Positions 24,501 through 38,238 are shown, counted from the stretch's first letter. The stretch: DNA of 64,000 bases from Papilionanthe hookeriana x Papilionanthe teres (GCA_022702705.1 CM040428.1:94856287-94920286); one strand, 5' to 3'. Notes: generated from the sequence alone by a model not told the origin. Numbers and translations are program-made.

Positions 24501-27500
24501 GGATTTTAGTGTGGACGGTCACGGGAGCACACCAGTCGTAGACGATGACCAGGAGCCGTTGGATCGCGCGTGTATCGAGCGGATGGCTCAGGTGGCGTCG
24601 GACCAGGAGATGGTACGTGAACCGCGGGCCCCATGGCCTTTGGAGCTGCCGAGGATTGCGTGGTGCCGCGTAGATAAGTAGGAAAATAGGGTATTTTTTC
24701 TATTTATTTAATTATCAGAACTTCAAAAGTTCATAACTTTGTGTAGAAAAATCATAAAAATAAAATAAAAACACCCTCTTGCTCAGTGAAAAGAGGAGAA
24801 TAATGTAGAAAATAAATCAAGTCATTTCATCAAGTATTTTATTTTTAATGATTTATTTACTCTATGCATTGTTTTAATTCTCCATTTACATAGGCAATTC
24901 ACCATGGCATGAGACCAAAGGGCTTTTGAAGCCTCTGAAGTTGCGAACATTCCCTGAATTTTCCAAGGTCAGAGGTCATCCCTATGAGAAGTTATTGATT
25001 TTTCAATTGCATGTTACTGTTTTGAGTATTTTAATTCCAATAATTAGCATGTTGAGAAATAAATTTTAGGAAATTTTGGTGATGTTTCTTATGACCAGAG
25101 GACCCTAGGAAGAAGAGGTTTTGAACTAAATCACTTGGAACAACCCTAATTGGCCTAATTGCTCAAAATTGAATTTTAATTAATTAAGGTTAACTACACA
25201 TCAAATTGACTTGAAAACCATTCTCCACTGAACTTTAGGATCAGAGGAACATCACATAAAAATTTGAAATCAATTGGAAATGTTTAATCCCACTAAATGA
25301 ATTAATTAAGTCACATAACCAAAATTAGAATTTAAAAATTCATAACTCACAAAATACTTTTCAAAAATTCACAAAAATGGTTTTGGGGCTTCTCTGATAT
25401 GAGAGAAATTTAGGAAAATTAAAATTGTAATTTTCTAAAAAAGTTGATTTTTATCATTATTTTAATATTTTTAATAATTAAAAAATAATAAAAATCACAA
25501 AAATATTAAAAATAATAAAAATGTCACATTTTGACTCCTAATCATTTAGGAACAAACCAAATATTTTTCCCAAGTCCCTAGGATAAGATATTGAATTTTA
25601 AAGGCTTAATGTAATTTTTAATATTAAAAAATGAATTTTCAACCTTTTTTGACTAAAATAATTCTAATAAATCAAAGAAAGATCAGAAAAATATAAAATT
25701 TGGTTCTATGACTTCCCTGGCATTAGAGAGATTTTTGGAAAATATAAAATCCAATTTTTAACCTTTATTTCATTTTTAAATTAATTAATACTCCAAAAAT
25801 AAAAATAATTCTAATAAATAAAATATGATCCAAAAAATCACCAAAACTGGTCCAAATGGTCCTCTGGTCATTAGGAACATCCCATAATTTTCTTAAGGAC
25901 AGAAACATTTTCTTGGTCATGTTATTGAATTTTCTTTGAAAACCCCTATTTTCCATTAAAAATAATTACATAAATAAATTAAATACAGAAAAATCACATT
26001 TTCCCTCTAATGTCTTAATTGACATGTGAGTGAGGTTAAAAAAAAATTTCAAGTTCATTTGAGCTTAGTTTAGTGAGTTATAGAATTATTAAGCTTAAAG
26101 AGCAAAAGGGTAATTAAAAATTTCAACCCTTAATTAAAATTTTAGGATTAATCAAAAAGGGGAGGGTAAAATATTTGATTTTAACCTGACTTTCGATGAT
26201 TGAAACTTAAATGATTAAAGGTAGAAACCTACTAACCATTTCAAATATAATTAAAATAAAACTTTAATTAATTAATTAATTGAAATTTTAGAAGAATAAT
26301 AAAAATTGAAATTATTAAAGTAGGGATATTATTAAGAGGATATTTATTCTTTAATTTAAGAATCCCTAAATTAATCACTTCAATAATATTTAACCCTTAA
26401 CTAAAAGGATAATCCTAACTTAAAATATAAAATGCTAAACAATTTAACAATTTAATTAAATTAAATTTAAGATGTTTAAATTAAATTAAATCAAAATCTA
26501 AATCAAGTTAACACCTTAACGATTAAATTAAATCATATTTAATATATTAAGACAATTAAAATTAAAATTAAAATCAAAATTTAAATTAAATTAAATCCAA
26601 TTAAATTAAAATTATTAAATTCAATTAAATTAAAATTAAATTAAAATTCAAATTAAAATTAAATTAAATCAAAAATTAAATTAAATTAAATTAAATTAAA
26701 TTAAATTAAATAAAAATTAAATTAAATTAAATTTAAATAAAATTTAAAATTAATTAAAATTAAATAAAATTATATTATATTAAAATTAGATTAAAATCAT
26801 TTAACAACAAACCTAAATGAAATCATTAAGAATTAAACCTAAAACAATTTGAACACTATTCCAAACTTAAAACTATTAATTAAAACCTCATAATCAAACT
26901 AAAACACTTTAAATCATTAACTCAAATTTGATTAAAATTCTCAATAAACCAACTTGCCCTTAAAGGCTTTAATTATTATAACTCTTAAATAGAGTATTAA
27001 GTGAGATGTCACTTCATTCATCAGGTAATCAAATTCCTAAGTTCACTGAGCAAGAAATAAAACAAAAATACAAACTCTTGGATGATCAACTCGTCCGTAC
27101 AATAAAAATTCACTTGGACTCAAAAACAATCCCAAAAATATTGAAAAGATGTTTAGGACTCGTCCTAAGCACTTCCTCAATATGACGGGATGTTTTAGAA
27201 GAACAATTGAATTTAATTGTTCTTTGATGAAGAAAATCATCTTTAAACCAAACCAAGAACCTAGACGTCATAGGAAATGACTAGTTATAGGATTAGGATT
27301 TTGGTAGACAACCAAAACCCTTCCCTTAGCTTTACCTGGTATTTCTGCAAAATATTTAAATGCATTAACATGTGTTTTAAGTGCAGCTTGGGATGACGGG
27401 AAGACCCTCCAGGTACGCTTTTATTTTATTGCAATTTACTTTATTGCAATTTACTTACATGCACTATGCTTTACTTTTCTTGCAAGATAAACAAGACTGT

Positions 27501-28815
27501 TGCATGAAAACTAAAGCCTTTAGGATAGTCCCTGAACCGAAACCAAAACTAAATTAAAAGTCATTGCAAGATAAAATTCACCACCACAACATTCTAAAAT
27601 ATAAAACAACTCAAAATTTAATCACAAACAGAACAACAAAAAAACCACAACTTTAACTAAATTAAAACGTCTCATTGAATGATCGGGAATACCTCGGATG
27701 ATGTAAATCATGTGTTGCTAACGGGATTTCACACGGTCTAAATGAAAGTGTGGAACTCATTCAGTTGAGTTTAGCAAATTCATCTGGACTAAGTGAATTC
27801 AATGAAAATAACGGTGCCGGGATGACGGAACCGTGGGATCTTAATCGGTTCTGTTTAATCAACTTTAAGATTTGTTTAATTAAAATATTAAAAACACTTG
27901 GATTTTAAGATTCAATCTAAACCATAACACTTCTCTCATCTCCTGATTTTCACCTTCTAAAACTAAACCTCTGCAACAACAAGGAGCTCGGAGCATGGTG
28001 GGCAGCACGGCCATCATCGTCAGCAAAACAACTCTACATCAGCTAAACATTCCTAGAATTAAACAACCAAACCGTAGGATTTCGAGGTAGTTTGCCTAGT
28101 GCAACATAAATCCTCAACCCTTTTTTTAAGTATTTGCATGATCATATCATGTAAATTAAGCCCTAACCAGTCTTAGGATTCTGAGGTAGTCGTTCTGTAC
28201 GACATAAATCCTTACATCTTCCAGGCTATTTGTATGATCATGTCATAAAAATATAAGTCTTAATTAAATAAAATTGGCAAGATTGCAACATTAAATGATA
28301 TTCTCAAATTCAAACCAAACAATAGGATAGTTTTGGAAGTTGCCAAGATTCTTCTTGGATCCTTAGCTTCCCCTACTTTTTTTCCTTTGGACTCTTAAAA
28401 TAAACTATTCCAAATTTGAGCTAATCCCTATTGAAAATTCCAAAATCCATTCCTTTGAAAACCTTAAACTTTGAAATTCTTGAAAGCAAAACCACTAATC
28501 ATTATCGAGAGTTTTCTAAATGATTCTCGTCATTTAAGATGTAATTAACTATAAGGGTTTGCCCTTATAGGGACTTTTAAGAACCCAGGTAACATAAACC
28601 TTGCTTAATTTCTTTATATTAAGCAGGGGAACTTGTCGGCTTATAAAATTGGTTCGCAGACTAAACGGATGTCACAAATCTTCTAGTTTATTTAATCGAG
28701 CCCCATTGTCAAGCAGTGTGTCTATTCTTTGGAATAGATACACGGTTTGTGATGCGGTGCTCGTTTATATAAACTATTTGGAATGTGAGATCTGTTTGAT
28801 TTTTCATATCTAAAA
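21539..28815 (+). repeat. LTR B, 3' end missing
   Basis: It starts with TGTTGACC and stays colinear with the other LTRs for about 7.3 kb, then similarity stops near 28815, roughly 150 bp before the expected LTR end, where GA-rich sequence begins. It retains TATTTAAG at 23916-23923, AAAGGTATG near 24342, the dyad 24421-24455, the AATTA array, the 26-nt block 27387-27412 and GTTTATATAAAC at 28763-28774. No polypurine-like G-run precedes it, so it is a 5' or solo LTR. The missing end removes any PBS. Confidence 0.88.
26440..26800 (+). repeat. AATTA pentanucleotide array in LTR B
   Basis: Imperfect AATTA/AAATT units in the same LTR position as in A, C and D, with different interruptions. Confidence 0.85.
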
Positions 28816-30960
28816 ATTAAGATATTTTTCATAGAGAGAGAGGAAGACAGAGAAGGATAATGGGAGGGAGAGGGACAATGGAAGAGAAGAGATAAAATGA
28901 GAGAGGGAGGAATAGAAGCAAGGGAGAGATGATAGAGGAAGTGGGGGATAGAGTGATAGAATGTAAGTGAAATGAAAGAAGAGAGCAACAAAGGAGTGTA
29001 AAAGAGAGTATAAGATATAAAAAAAGAATTGAGTGTGAGAAAGAGAGGGAGGGATGGAATATAATAAAGAAGGGATAAAAAGTGTGAGAGATAAAAAATA
29101 AAATGGTAATAAAGAGTGAGATAGAGAGTGAGAAATGGAGCTAACGAGGGTGAGAGAGAGAGAGAGTTTGAAGAGAGTGAGAGTGTGTATGAGTGTGTGA
29201 GATGGAGAGGAAAGAGTGCGCTACATAACAGAGACCTAACGAGGGCATGATTGAGAGAGTGAGCAAGAGAGATAAAAAGTGATGGAATAGAGAGTGAGAG
29301 AGAGGGACAAAGTGAGTGAGAAAGAGTTAAAGGAGGGGTTTAAAGAGAGATTAGGAAAGAGATAGGAAATAAAGAGCTAGAGAGAGATGGAAAGGGGGAG
29401 TGGGAGGTAGAGGGAGAGAGAATGTGGAAGAGTGGAAGATATAGTGTGTGAGAGAGTGGCGGAGGTAGGGACGAGGGAGGGAAGGCAACAAGAGAGGAGG
29501 AGAGAGAGTGTCTGGAGGATAGAGAGCGAAAGAGTGAGAGGAGAGAGAGTAAGATAAAGAGAGAGAGAGAGAGAGCAGTGAGTGAGTAAGAGAGAGTGTA
29601 ATTAAAGAGAGATAGGGAGGGAGAGAGGAGAGAGAGTGAGAGAGAAATAGAGATAAAAGAGAGAGTGAAGGAAGAAAGAGCAAGAGAGCAAGAAAGGGAG
29701 CAGAAGAATGAGAAATAGATATAGAGTTAGATATATGAGGATAAAGTGAGAGGGAAGAGGGAGGAAGGGAGTGCAGGGAGAGAGAAGTGTGAGCTAAATT
29801 AAAAAAATAATTAGAGAGAGAAGAGGAGAAAAGAGTGAGAAGAGAGATGGATTGAAAGAGAGGGAGAGAGAGAGGGAGAGAGGGAGTGAGAGAGGGAGAC
29901 AGAAGGAGAAAAAGAGTTGAGTAATGAGCAAGGGAGAGAGACAGATGGAGAAAAAGCATTGAGTAAATGAATAAGCCACATAAGAGAGATGGACTGAACA
30001 ACAATGCAATAATGAAGGTGGAATAGAGAGTGAGAGAGAAAGGGAGAGCAAAGGAGAGAGCAAGAGTGCTCGAGAGAGAGAAGAGAGAGGGTAGAGAGAT
30101 GTGTTGGATAGTGGGAGAGAAAGTTTAAGAGGATTTATATAGAGGAAGAAAGAGATAAAGGGAGGGAGTGTAAAAGAAGAGAGTGCGATGGACAATATGA
30201 GAATAAGAGGTGGAGAGAGGAATGGTTAGAAGTAGAGGGAGAGAGTTGCAGAGAAAAACAGAGGGACGAACAAAGGGGAAGATGGAATGAGAGGTAGATA
30301 GAGGGAGATAGAGGCAGAGTGGAAGAGACAGATAAAGAGAGAAAGAAGAGAGGGACAAGAGGTGTAGAGATAGAGATAAAGTGGGATAGAGAGAGATGGA
30401 AAGAGTGTAAGTAAAATGAGTGAGAAATAGCGAGAAAATAGAGAGGCGTAAGGAAAGTGAGAGTGGGATGGAGGATGGAGAGGGAAATAATAAATGAGAG
30501 AGTGAGAGAAGAGAGTAAGATAGCAGACACATAGAGAGAGCACAAAAATGAAAGAGAGGGAGAGTGAGAGAAAGATTGAGAGAGTGAGAGAGGGAGTGAA
30601 GGATAGAGGGAGAGAAGAATTCATAGAAGGGAAATGAATAAAATATATAGTAAGAAAGAGTGATAGAATAATGTGTGAATGAATGAGCGAAATGGAAGGT
30701 GAATAAGAGAATGAGTGAGAGAGAGGGGGAAGGGATTGATGGGCAGATGGAGAGAGTGAGAGCGAGGGAGGAAAAGAGGGAGCGAAAGAGAGAGCTTATG
30801 TGTGTGAGAAAGACAGAGAGAGGGAGAGAGGAGAGTGTGAGAGATAGTGGGCGGGGGAGAGAGCGCGAGAAAGGGAGAGCGAGATAGAGTGGGGGATAGA
30901 CAGTGAGAAAGAGTAAGAGGTGAGGAGAATGAAGTAACATAAGAGTGTAAGAGAGGATAA
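28816..30960 (+). repeat. GA-rich polypurine block 3
   Basis: About 2.1 kb almost only of A and G, starting directly at the broken end of LTR B. Minus-strand open frames (29351-30004, 30125-30970) are Ser/Leu/Pro-rich composition artefacts. Confidence 0.9.
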
Positions 30961-32773
30961 GACATAACACATATTATCCTCCTATCCTCTTTCTCTCTTG
31001 CTCTTCCTTTTTCTCTTGTTCTCGCTCCCTCGTTTTCTCTTTTCTCTTTATTTCTCTATTATTTTTTTCCCTATTTCTCGCTTCCACTCTCTCATCTATT
31101 TCACTCACTTTACTCCCTCTCACTCTCTTTCTCACTCAATATTCTCACTCTCATGAGTGCTCTTACTATCTCTTCTATTAGTATCTCTTCCCTATCTCCT
31201 CCACACTTTCTCCTCCTCGATTCCCCATTGCTTCCCTCCCTCTCAATCACTCTCCCTCCCTCCTTTCCTCGCTCTCACTCTCTCCTCTCTCTCTCTCACT
31301 TATTTTCCTATTCTCTCTCCCTCGTTTCCTCTAGATTAATATCTCTTGCTTTATCTTCCTTCACTCTTTCTTCTCTGTCTACTCTCTCACTCTCTCTACC
31401 TTTATCACTCCCTTTCATCAATCTCTCTCACTCCCTCATCTCTCTATTTTCTACTCTTTATTCCTTGTCTTTCTTGCTCTAATTTCTATTACTCTTTTTT
31501 CCATTACACTCATTCACACGCACACACTCCCTCTCTCTTTCTCCTACACACACACACACTCTCTCTCTCTCTCAATCCAACTCTTCATGTATATATCACT
31601 TTCATTCTTTCCCACTCCATTCTAAGTATTTGTTCCTTCTCTCATCTTATCTCTCTTTTATTGCTCTCTCTCCTCTCTCCTCTCTCCTTTTCTCTTCATA
31701 TATCCCCGACTCTCTCTCCCTCTCATTCTTACTTCCCTCATTCCTAATCTGTCTCTGTTTCTCAGTCTCTCATTCATTATCTCACTCTCTATCTCTCTCT
31801 TCTCTTGCTCCATCCCTTGCCCACTATCTCTCTCATTTCTCACCCTCCTATTATCTTTTTTTCACTCTTGTTCCTCTCCCTCTTTCCCTTTCATATATCC
31901 TCTTCTCTCCCTCACTCTCTCTTTCTTTTTACTCTAGATCTCTTTACTCTCTCACACTTGTTCCCTTTATCACTCTCATTCTCTCCCTCTACCATTCTCA
32001 CTCCCTCATTTGTGCCCTCTCTAAGTCTCCTTTTTGTTGCTCACTCTTCTCTCTCCATCTCACACACTCAAACACTCAGTCACTCCCTCTTAGTCTCTCT
32101 CCCTCTCACCTTTTGTAGTTCCTTTTCTTGCACTCTATCTCACTCCCTTTACTATCTTGTTCTTTCTCGCTCACTCTATCCTTTCTCTCTCCCTCACTCT
32201 ATCTTTCTCTTTTCACTCTCTATCCTCTTCTCCATTATTCATTCTCCCTCTCTCCTTTTCTCACTCTCTATTCCATTTATCGATCTTATACTCTCTTTTA
32301 CACTCTCCTTTGTTTCTCTTTTCTCTCTTTCCTCTTACACACACACTCTCTCTCTCATTCTATCCTCAAATCTCTCTCCCCCTCTCTCTTGCTTCCAACC
32401 CTACCTCTCTCTTTCTCTCTCTTGTCTCCATCACTCCCCCTCTCTATCTCCCGCTCTCATGCACCCTCTCTCTCACCATTCTATTGTTCTTCCCCTCTAT
32501 TTTCCACTCTCACTTACTCTTACTTGATCTTCTCACTCTGTCACGCATTCTCTATCATCTTCTCCTTCTTATTATCTCTATAAACACAATCACTTCCTCC
32601 GCTGTCTCACTTTCTCCCTCACTTCCTCCATCTCTCTCACTCTCTATTCCATCTCTCTTTACCTCTCTCTCCCTCGATATATCTTCTATCTCTCACATTA
32701 ACATGCTTATTATCCCTCACTACCTTTCTGTAGCTCTCCCTCCCTCTTTCACTCCCTTAATCCCTCTCCCTTC
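30961..32773 (+). repeat. CT-rich polypyrimidine block 3
   Basis: About 1.8 kb of C/T-rich sequence after a short mixed junction (30961-30980). Positions 31963-32400 align with 11696-12100 in CT block 1, word for word in places. It ends at TCTCCCTTCCAAGAG, similar to the junction at 13700. Confidence 0.9.
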
Positions 32774-33599
32774 CAAGAGAGAAAGGGCGAGTGAGGGCAA
32801 GATAAAAATAGAGTGAGTAAGAGTGAGAATGAAATTGAAGAGAGTGTGGGAGCCAGAAATGCAGAGAGAGAGAAAATAAGAGAGAAATTAAGAAAGAATA
32901 GAGAGTCAGGTAAGCGGGGGAACAAAGAGCGAAATAAGGAGGGATGGAGGTAGAGAGAGAGAGGGGAAATAATAAACAATAAGAGAGGGGGTGAGAAAGA
33001 GAAGCGATGGAGAATGAGAAGAAAGCAATGATATAGAAGTGATGGATATAGGGAGATAATGAGTGAGTAAAGAGAGCAAGCGAGAGAAACAAAATAGAGA
33101 GTGAGAGACATAGTGAGAAAGAGAGAGATAGAGGGCGAGAGAGAAAAGATAGCAAGAGAGAACAACAGAGTGGGAGAGATAGAACAGAATTGAGAGTGAC
33201 AGACATAGTAAGAAAGAGAGAGATAGAGGGCAAGAGTAAGGGAGAGAGTTAGAAGGGGGAGAGAGGGAGAGAGAGAGGGATTGAAGAGAAGGGGAGTGAG
33301 AAAGGGAGAGAGAGCAAGAAAGTAGTGGGGGAGATAGAAAGGAAGAGGGGAAGAGGTTGAGGAAAAGATAATGAGCAATATGGAGATAGAGAGTGAGATT
33401 AAGAGAATGAGTGATAAGGAGAGAAGGAGATGGAGAGAGAGAGAGGGAGTGAGATTGAGATAGAGAGAGTGGGTTGGAGAGAAGTGAGAGGGCAAGATAA
33501 ATAATGAGAGAGGGGGAGAGAAAAGATGAGGAATAAAGAGAGAGAAATATAGAGAAAACAAGTGAGAAAAGAGAGAGCAAGAGAGGGGGGATGAGACAG
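32774..33599 (+). repeat. GA-rich polypurine block 4
   Basis: About 0.8 kb of A/G-rich sequence up to the first base of the element C LTR. A unit of about 90 bp is repeated (GAGACATAGTGAGAAAGAG near 33107 and GACAGACATAGTAAGAAAG near 33199). The last five bases, GACAG, would be the left copy of the element C target duplication; the right copy is beyond the window. Confidence 0.88.
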
Positions 33600-33601
33600 T
33601 G

Positions 33602-33624
33602 TTGACCTCATTTTTGATGAGGTC
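33602..33624 (+). promoter_or_regulatory. Inverted repeat at the LTR 5' terminus
   Basis: GACCTCAT and ATGAGGTC are separated by TTTTG, giving a perfect eight-base stem just inside the LTR end. It is present at 2645, 21541, 59681 and, inverted, at 55469-55491. It may help integrase recognise the end or be an RNA fold; the role is not known. Confidence 0.55.
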
Positions 33625-35248
33625 TTTTGTTTCTCTCTTTAGTACTTAGGATCTAGCCTTAGGCATTTCCTTTGACTAATCTTAGAGGACTAGAAATGGA
33701 ACCTACCACTTAGAAATTCAAACACCTCTTAACTCCCTACAAACCCCACAAGCTTGATTGTAGACCCCTAATCACCTAGAGGGTTGAAATCAAAAGTGAA
33801 GGTTTAAAGGATGAGTTCCCCATAGGACTCTTTGGCTTAGGACCACCTTGGGTAGCTTGGTCTGGTGAAGGTTGACTTACACACTCACTACACTCATACT
33901 CTACACTCTCACACACACAATCCAAATCCTAAAACCACACCCATACCCAACTTGACTCCTTGACTCATTTAGGTAATTCATATGGATGGACCTTAACCCC
34001 TAAGCCCCTAGCTTAGAGGGTTAGGAACAACATGGTGAATGCCTCAAATGAGTCCTCTCATGGCTCATATAGGCTTAATATTGTTTCATGGCTCAATCAA
34101 AGTGATTCCATTTCACTCATATTTGATCAATCTTCTCTTTTCCAAAATTTCAATTTTTGACCCCGGGGACCCTACACCTATCAAACCTACCAAAAGCCCT
34201 TAAAATTGCCCAAATCCTCCAAAATTTCCAAATCACACAAAATTCCCCAAAATTAACCTTGAACATTTCCTCACCACTCAAATTGATTATCCATAGCCAA
34301 AAATACCAAAAATTCCAAAAGTACCCCCAATACCCTCCAAATACCCAAAATGCCCCTCTTAGCCAAAAATTCAGAAAATTCCCAGAAAATTCCAGAAAAT
34401 CCCAAATATTCCCAATTTCATTTTGTCTAACTACACCATGGGCCAATTTTGTAAATTTACCCCACTTTTACCAAAACCCCCAATTTAGCCCATTCTTAAC
34501 CTAAGTGAACCCAATGTCAAACCAAACCTACCCAATTGACCCCAAATGTTGGTCCAATTCAATTCTAAACTTCAATTCAATATCCACAATATCAATCTAG
34601 ACCAAATCCAGGTCCAATTTGATTGACATTTGAATCCAATGTCACTTTTAACCTTAAAGCCCAATTTGGACCCATGACCCAAACTTAGCCAAAACTAACC
34701 CAATTTAATTCCAATTGACCCCAAACCTTTTCTAAACCTTCCCTAACATCCCCATAAACAAAAAACTAACATAATTTACCCAAAAATTGGACTCAAACCT
34801 CACCCAAATCCACCCTAAAGCCAAAATCCCCTAAATAGGCCTACACCCAAACCTAACCCAAATGGGCCCAAACCCCAAACCCAAGCCAAAATTGTTCCAG
34901 ACTACTCCCCACACATAGAGAACTTGATCCCCACTGAAATCCTCCTACCATTTCCTTTCTGTGAGCTCAATTTCAGAGTTGAAATCCAAGCCCAAAACCA
35001 GGACACTTCTCCATAGTGAGCCAATCCCCAAATTGATTGGTCCTACACCTTCACCAGACCAAGAGAAGAAGTTTACCAGCAAAAGCCCCCTCTCCACGCC
35101 AGCCATTGCTTCCAGCCTCCAAGCTTTGTGATCGGGCTTGGTCGAAATCATACCTAGACAATTCACCAGGCCAAGGGACTTCATCTGGAGCTTGCTTGGA
35201 CCCAATCGAACGTAACACAACTCTCAGATCGAAGCTTCACTTCTCTGA

Positions 35249-35257
35249 GAAAAGGTA
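35249..35257 (+). promoter_or_regulatory. Splice-donor-like AAAGGTATG in the LTR
   Basis: AAAG/GTATG fits the plant 5' splice-site consensus and is conserved in LTRs A, B, C (both) and D (as CCAAGGTATG). In intact LTRs it lies about 420 bp downstream of TATTTAAA. It could start an intron ending at the 26-nt block or at the acceptor before ORF1. Confidence 0.35.
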
Positions 35258-37384
35258 TGGACTCACTCTTCTTCCCGAGCTTCCAGAGATTCTCAATTTA
35301 TTTTGGGTCAATTTCAATACATGTTTACCGTATGGATGTGTTCGTCTCTTCAAGACGAATTCATAGAGCATAAGAACTTGAAAATCCGTTGAGAATCGAG
35401 TGAGAAATTAGGGTTAAAAGGTTGATGGTCACGGGTTCACACCAGTCGTAGACGATGACCAGGAGCCGTCGGATTGCGTGTGTATCGAGCGGACGGCCAG
35501 GATTGCGCCGGACAGAGTAATGGGACATGAACCGCGGGCCCCTGGAGCGCTGAGTCGGATGGCCGCGCTGAATCAGGAGACGACGCGTGGCCTTTCGGAG
35601 CTGCCGAGGATGGCGTAGCGCCGCTTGGATAAGTAGGAAATTAGGGCTATTTTCTATTTATTTAATTACCAGAACTTTGAAAATTCATAACTTTGTGTAA
35701 AAAATACTAAAAATAAAATAAAAATACCCTCTTGCTCAGTGAGCAGAGGAGAATAATGTGGAAAAGAAATCATATAATTTCATCAAGTATTTTATTTTTA
35801 ATTATTTATTTACCCTCTGCACTATTTCAATTCTCCATGCATATAGGAAATTCACCATGGCATGAGACCATAGGGCTTTTGAAGCCTCTGAACTTGGGAA
35901 CATTCTCTGAATTTTCCAAGGTCAGAGGCCATCCCTATGAGAAGTTATTCATTTTTCAAATTAATGTCACTGTTTTGATTATTTTAATTTCAATAATTAG
36001 CATATTGAGAAATAAATTCTAGGAAAATTTGGTGATGTTTCTTATGACCAGAGAACCCTAGGAAAAGTTATTTTTGAGTTAATTCACTTTGAACAACCCT
36101 AATTGGCATAAATACCCAAAAGTGAACTTTAATTAATTAGGGTTGACCATTCATCAAATTAACTTAAAAATAATTCTCCACTATCTTTTACTGATAGGAG
36201 AACACTACATAAAAATTTGAAAACAATTGGATTTGATTAACCCCACCAAATGGGTTGATTAAGCCTCTTAAGTAAAAATGGGTAAAATTAAACTTTAAAG
36301 ATTTATAACTCACAAAATATTTTTCAAAAATTCACAAAATATGTTTTGGAGCCTCTCTGATATCAAAGGAAGTTAAGAAAATTAAAATTGCAATTTTCTA
36401 AAAAAGTTGATTTTTTAAGCTTATTTTAATATTTTAATAATTAAAAAATAAAAAAAAACACAAAAATATTTAAAATAACCAAAATGTCACATTTTGAATT
36501 CTAATCACTTAGGAACAAACCAAATATTTTTCCTAAGTCCCTAGGGTAAGATATTGAATTTTAAAGGCTTAATGTAAATTTTAATATTAAAAAATGTATT
36601 TTCTAACCTTTTCACTAAAATAATTCTAATAAATCAAAGAAAAATCAGAAAATTAGAAAAATTGGTTTCTGATTTCTCTGATATCAGAAAGATTTTTCAA
36701 AAATATAAAATTCATTTTTCAACCTTTATTTTATTTTTAAATTAATTAATACTCCAAAACTAAAAATAATTATAATAAATAAAATAAAATTCAAAAAATC
36801 ACAAAAATTGGTCCAAGTGGTCCTCTAGTCATTAGGAACATTCCATAATTTTATTAAGGATATTAACATTTCCTTGGTCATGTTATTGAATTTTCCTTGA
36901 AAATCCCCATTTTCCATTAAAAATAATTACATAAATAAATTAAATACAGAAAAATCACATTTTCTCCTCTAATGTCTTAATTGACATGTAAGTGAGGTCA
37001 CATAAAAATTTCAATTTCATTTGAGCTTAATTTAGTGAGTTATAGAATTATTAAGCTTGAAGGGCAAAATGGTAATTAAAATTTTCAACCTTTAATTAAA
37101 GTTTTAGGATTAATCAAAAGGGAAGGGTAAAATATTTGATTTTAAACTGATTTTGGATGATTGAAACTTACATGGTTAAGGGTAGAAACCCACCAATCAT
37201 TTTAAGAATAATTAAAGTAAACCTTAATTAATTAATTAATTAAATTTGGAAGATTAATAAAATTTTTTGAAATTATAAAGTAGGGATATTATTTAAGAGG
37301 ATATTTATTCTTCAATTTAAAATCCCCTAAATAAATCACTTCAATGATACTTAATTCTTAATTAAAAGATTAAAATGATAATCC

Positions 37385-37660
37385 AAATTAAAATTAAATT
37401 AAAATTAAATTAAATTAAATTAAAATTAAATTAAAATTAAATTAAATTAAAACCAAATTAAATTAAATTAAATTAAACTAAATTATAAATTAAAATTAAA
37501 TTAAATTAAAATAAATTAAAATAAAATAAAATTGAAATTAAATAAAATTGAAATTAAATTAAAATAAAATTAAATTGAAGTTAAATTAAATTCCAATTAA
37601 ATTTAAATTAAGGTAAATTAAATTAAAATTAAATTGAATTAAATTAAATTAAAATCGTTT
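37385..37660 (+). repeat. AATTA pentanucleotide array in the C 5' LTR
   Basis: Imperfect tandem AATTA/AAATT units, shorter than in LTR D, in the same place as in the other LTRs. Confidence 0.85.
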
Positions 37661-38238
37661 AATAACAAACCTAAATGAAATTATTAAGAATTAAACCTAA
37701 AATAACTTGAACACTATTCCAAACTTAAACTAATTTTTTTTTTATAATTAAGTCAAAATTATAATTAAATCATTAAGTCTAAATCATAAAAATACTTAAT
37801 AACTTGATTTGCCCTTTTAAAAGCTCTTATTATTATAACTCTTAAATGAAATTTCAAGTGAAGTATTACCTCACTTATAGGATATTCAAATGTCCTAAGT
37901 TCACTGAGCAAAAGAATAACATTTAAACTCCTGGATGATTAATTCACTTGTATAATTAAATTCTCTTGGACTTAAAACGATCCTAGAAATATTGAAAAGA
38001 TGTTTAAGACTCGTCTTAAGCACTTCCTCAATATGATAGGATGTTTATAAGAACAATTGAACTTAATTGTCCTTTGATGAAGAAAATCATCCTTAAGCCA
38101 AAACACAAGAACCTAGACGTCATAGGAGATGACTAGCTATAGGATTAGGACTTTGATAGATAACCTAAACCTTTCCCTTAGCTTTACCTAGGTACTTATT
38201 GAAATATTTAAATGCCTTAACATGTGTTTTAAGTGCAG

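Noticed and set aside
30125..30970. Long minus-strand open frames in the GA-rich blocks (also 13669-15044, 16930-19576, 32749-33611)
   Set aside because: Same composition effect on the other strand.
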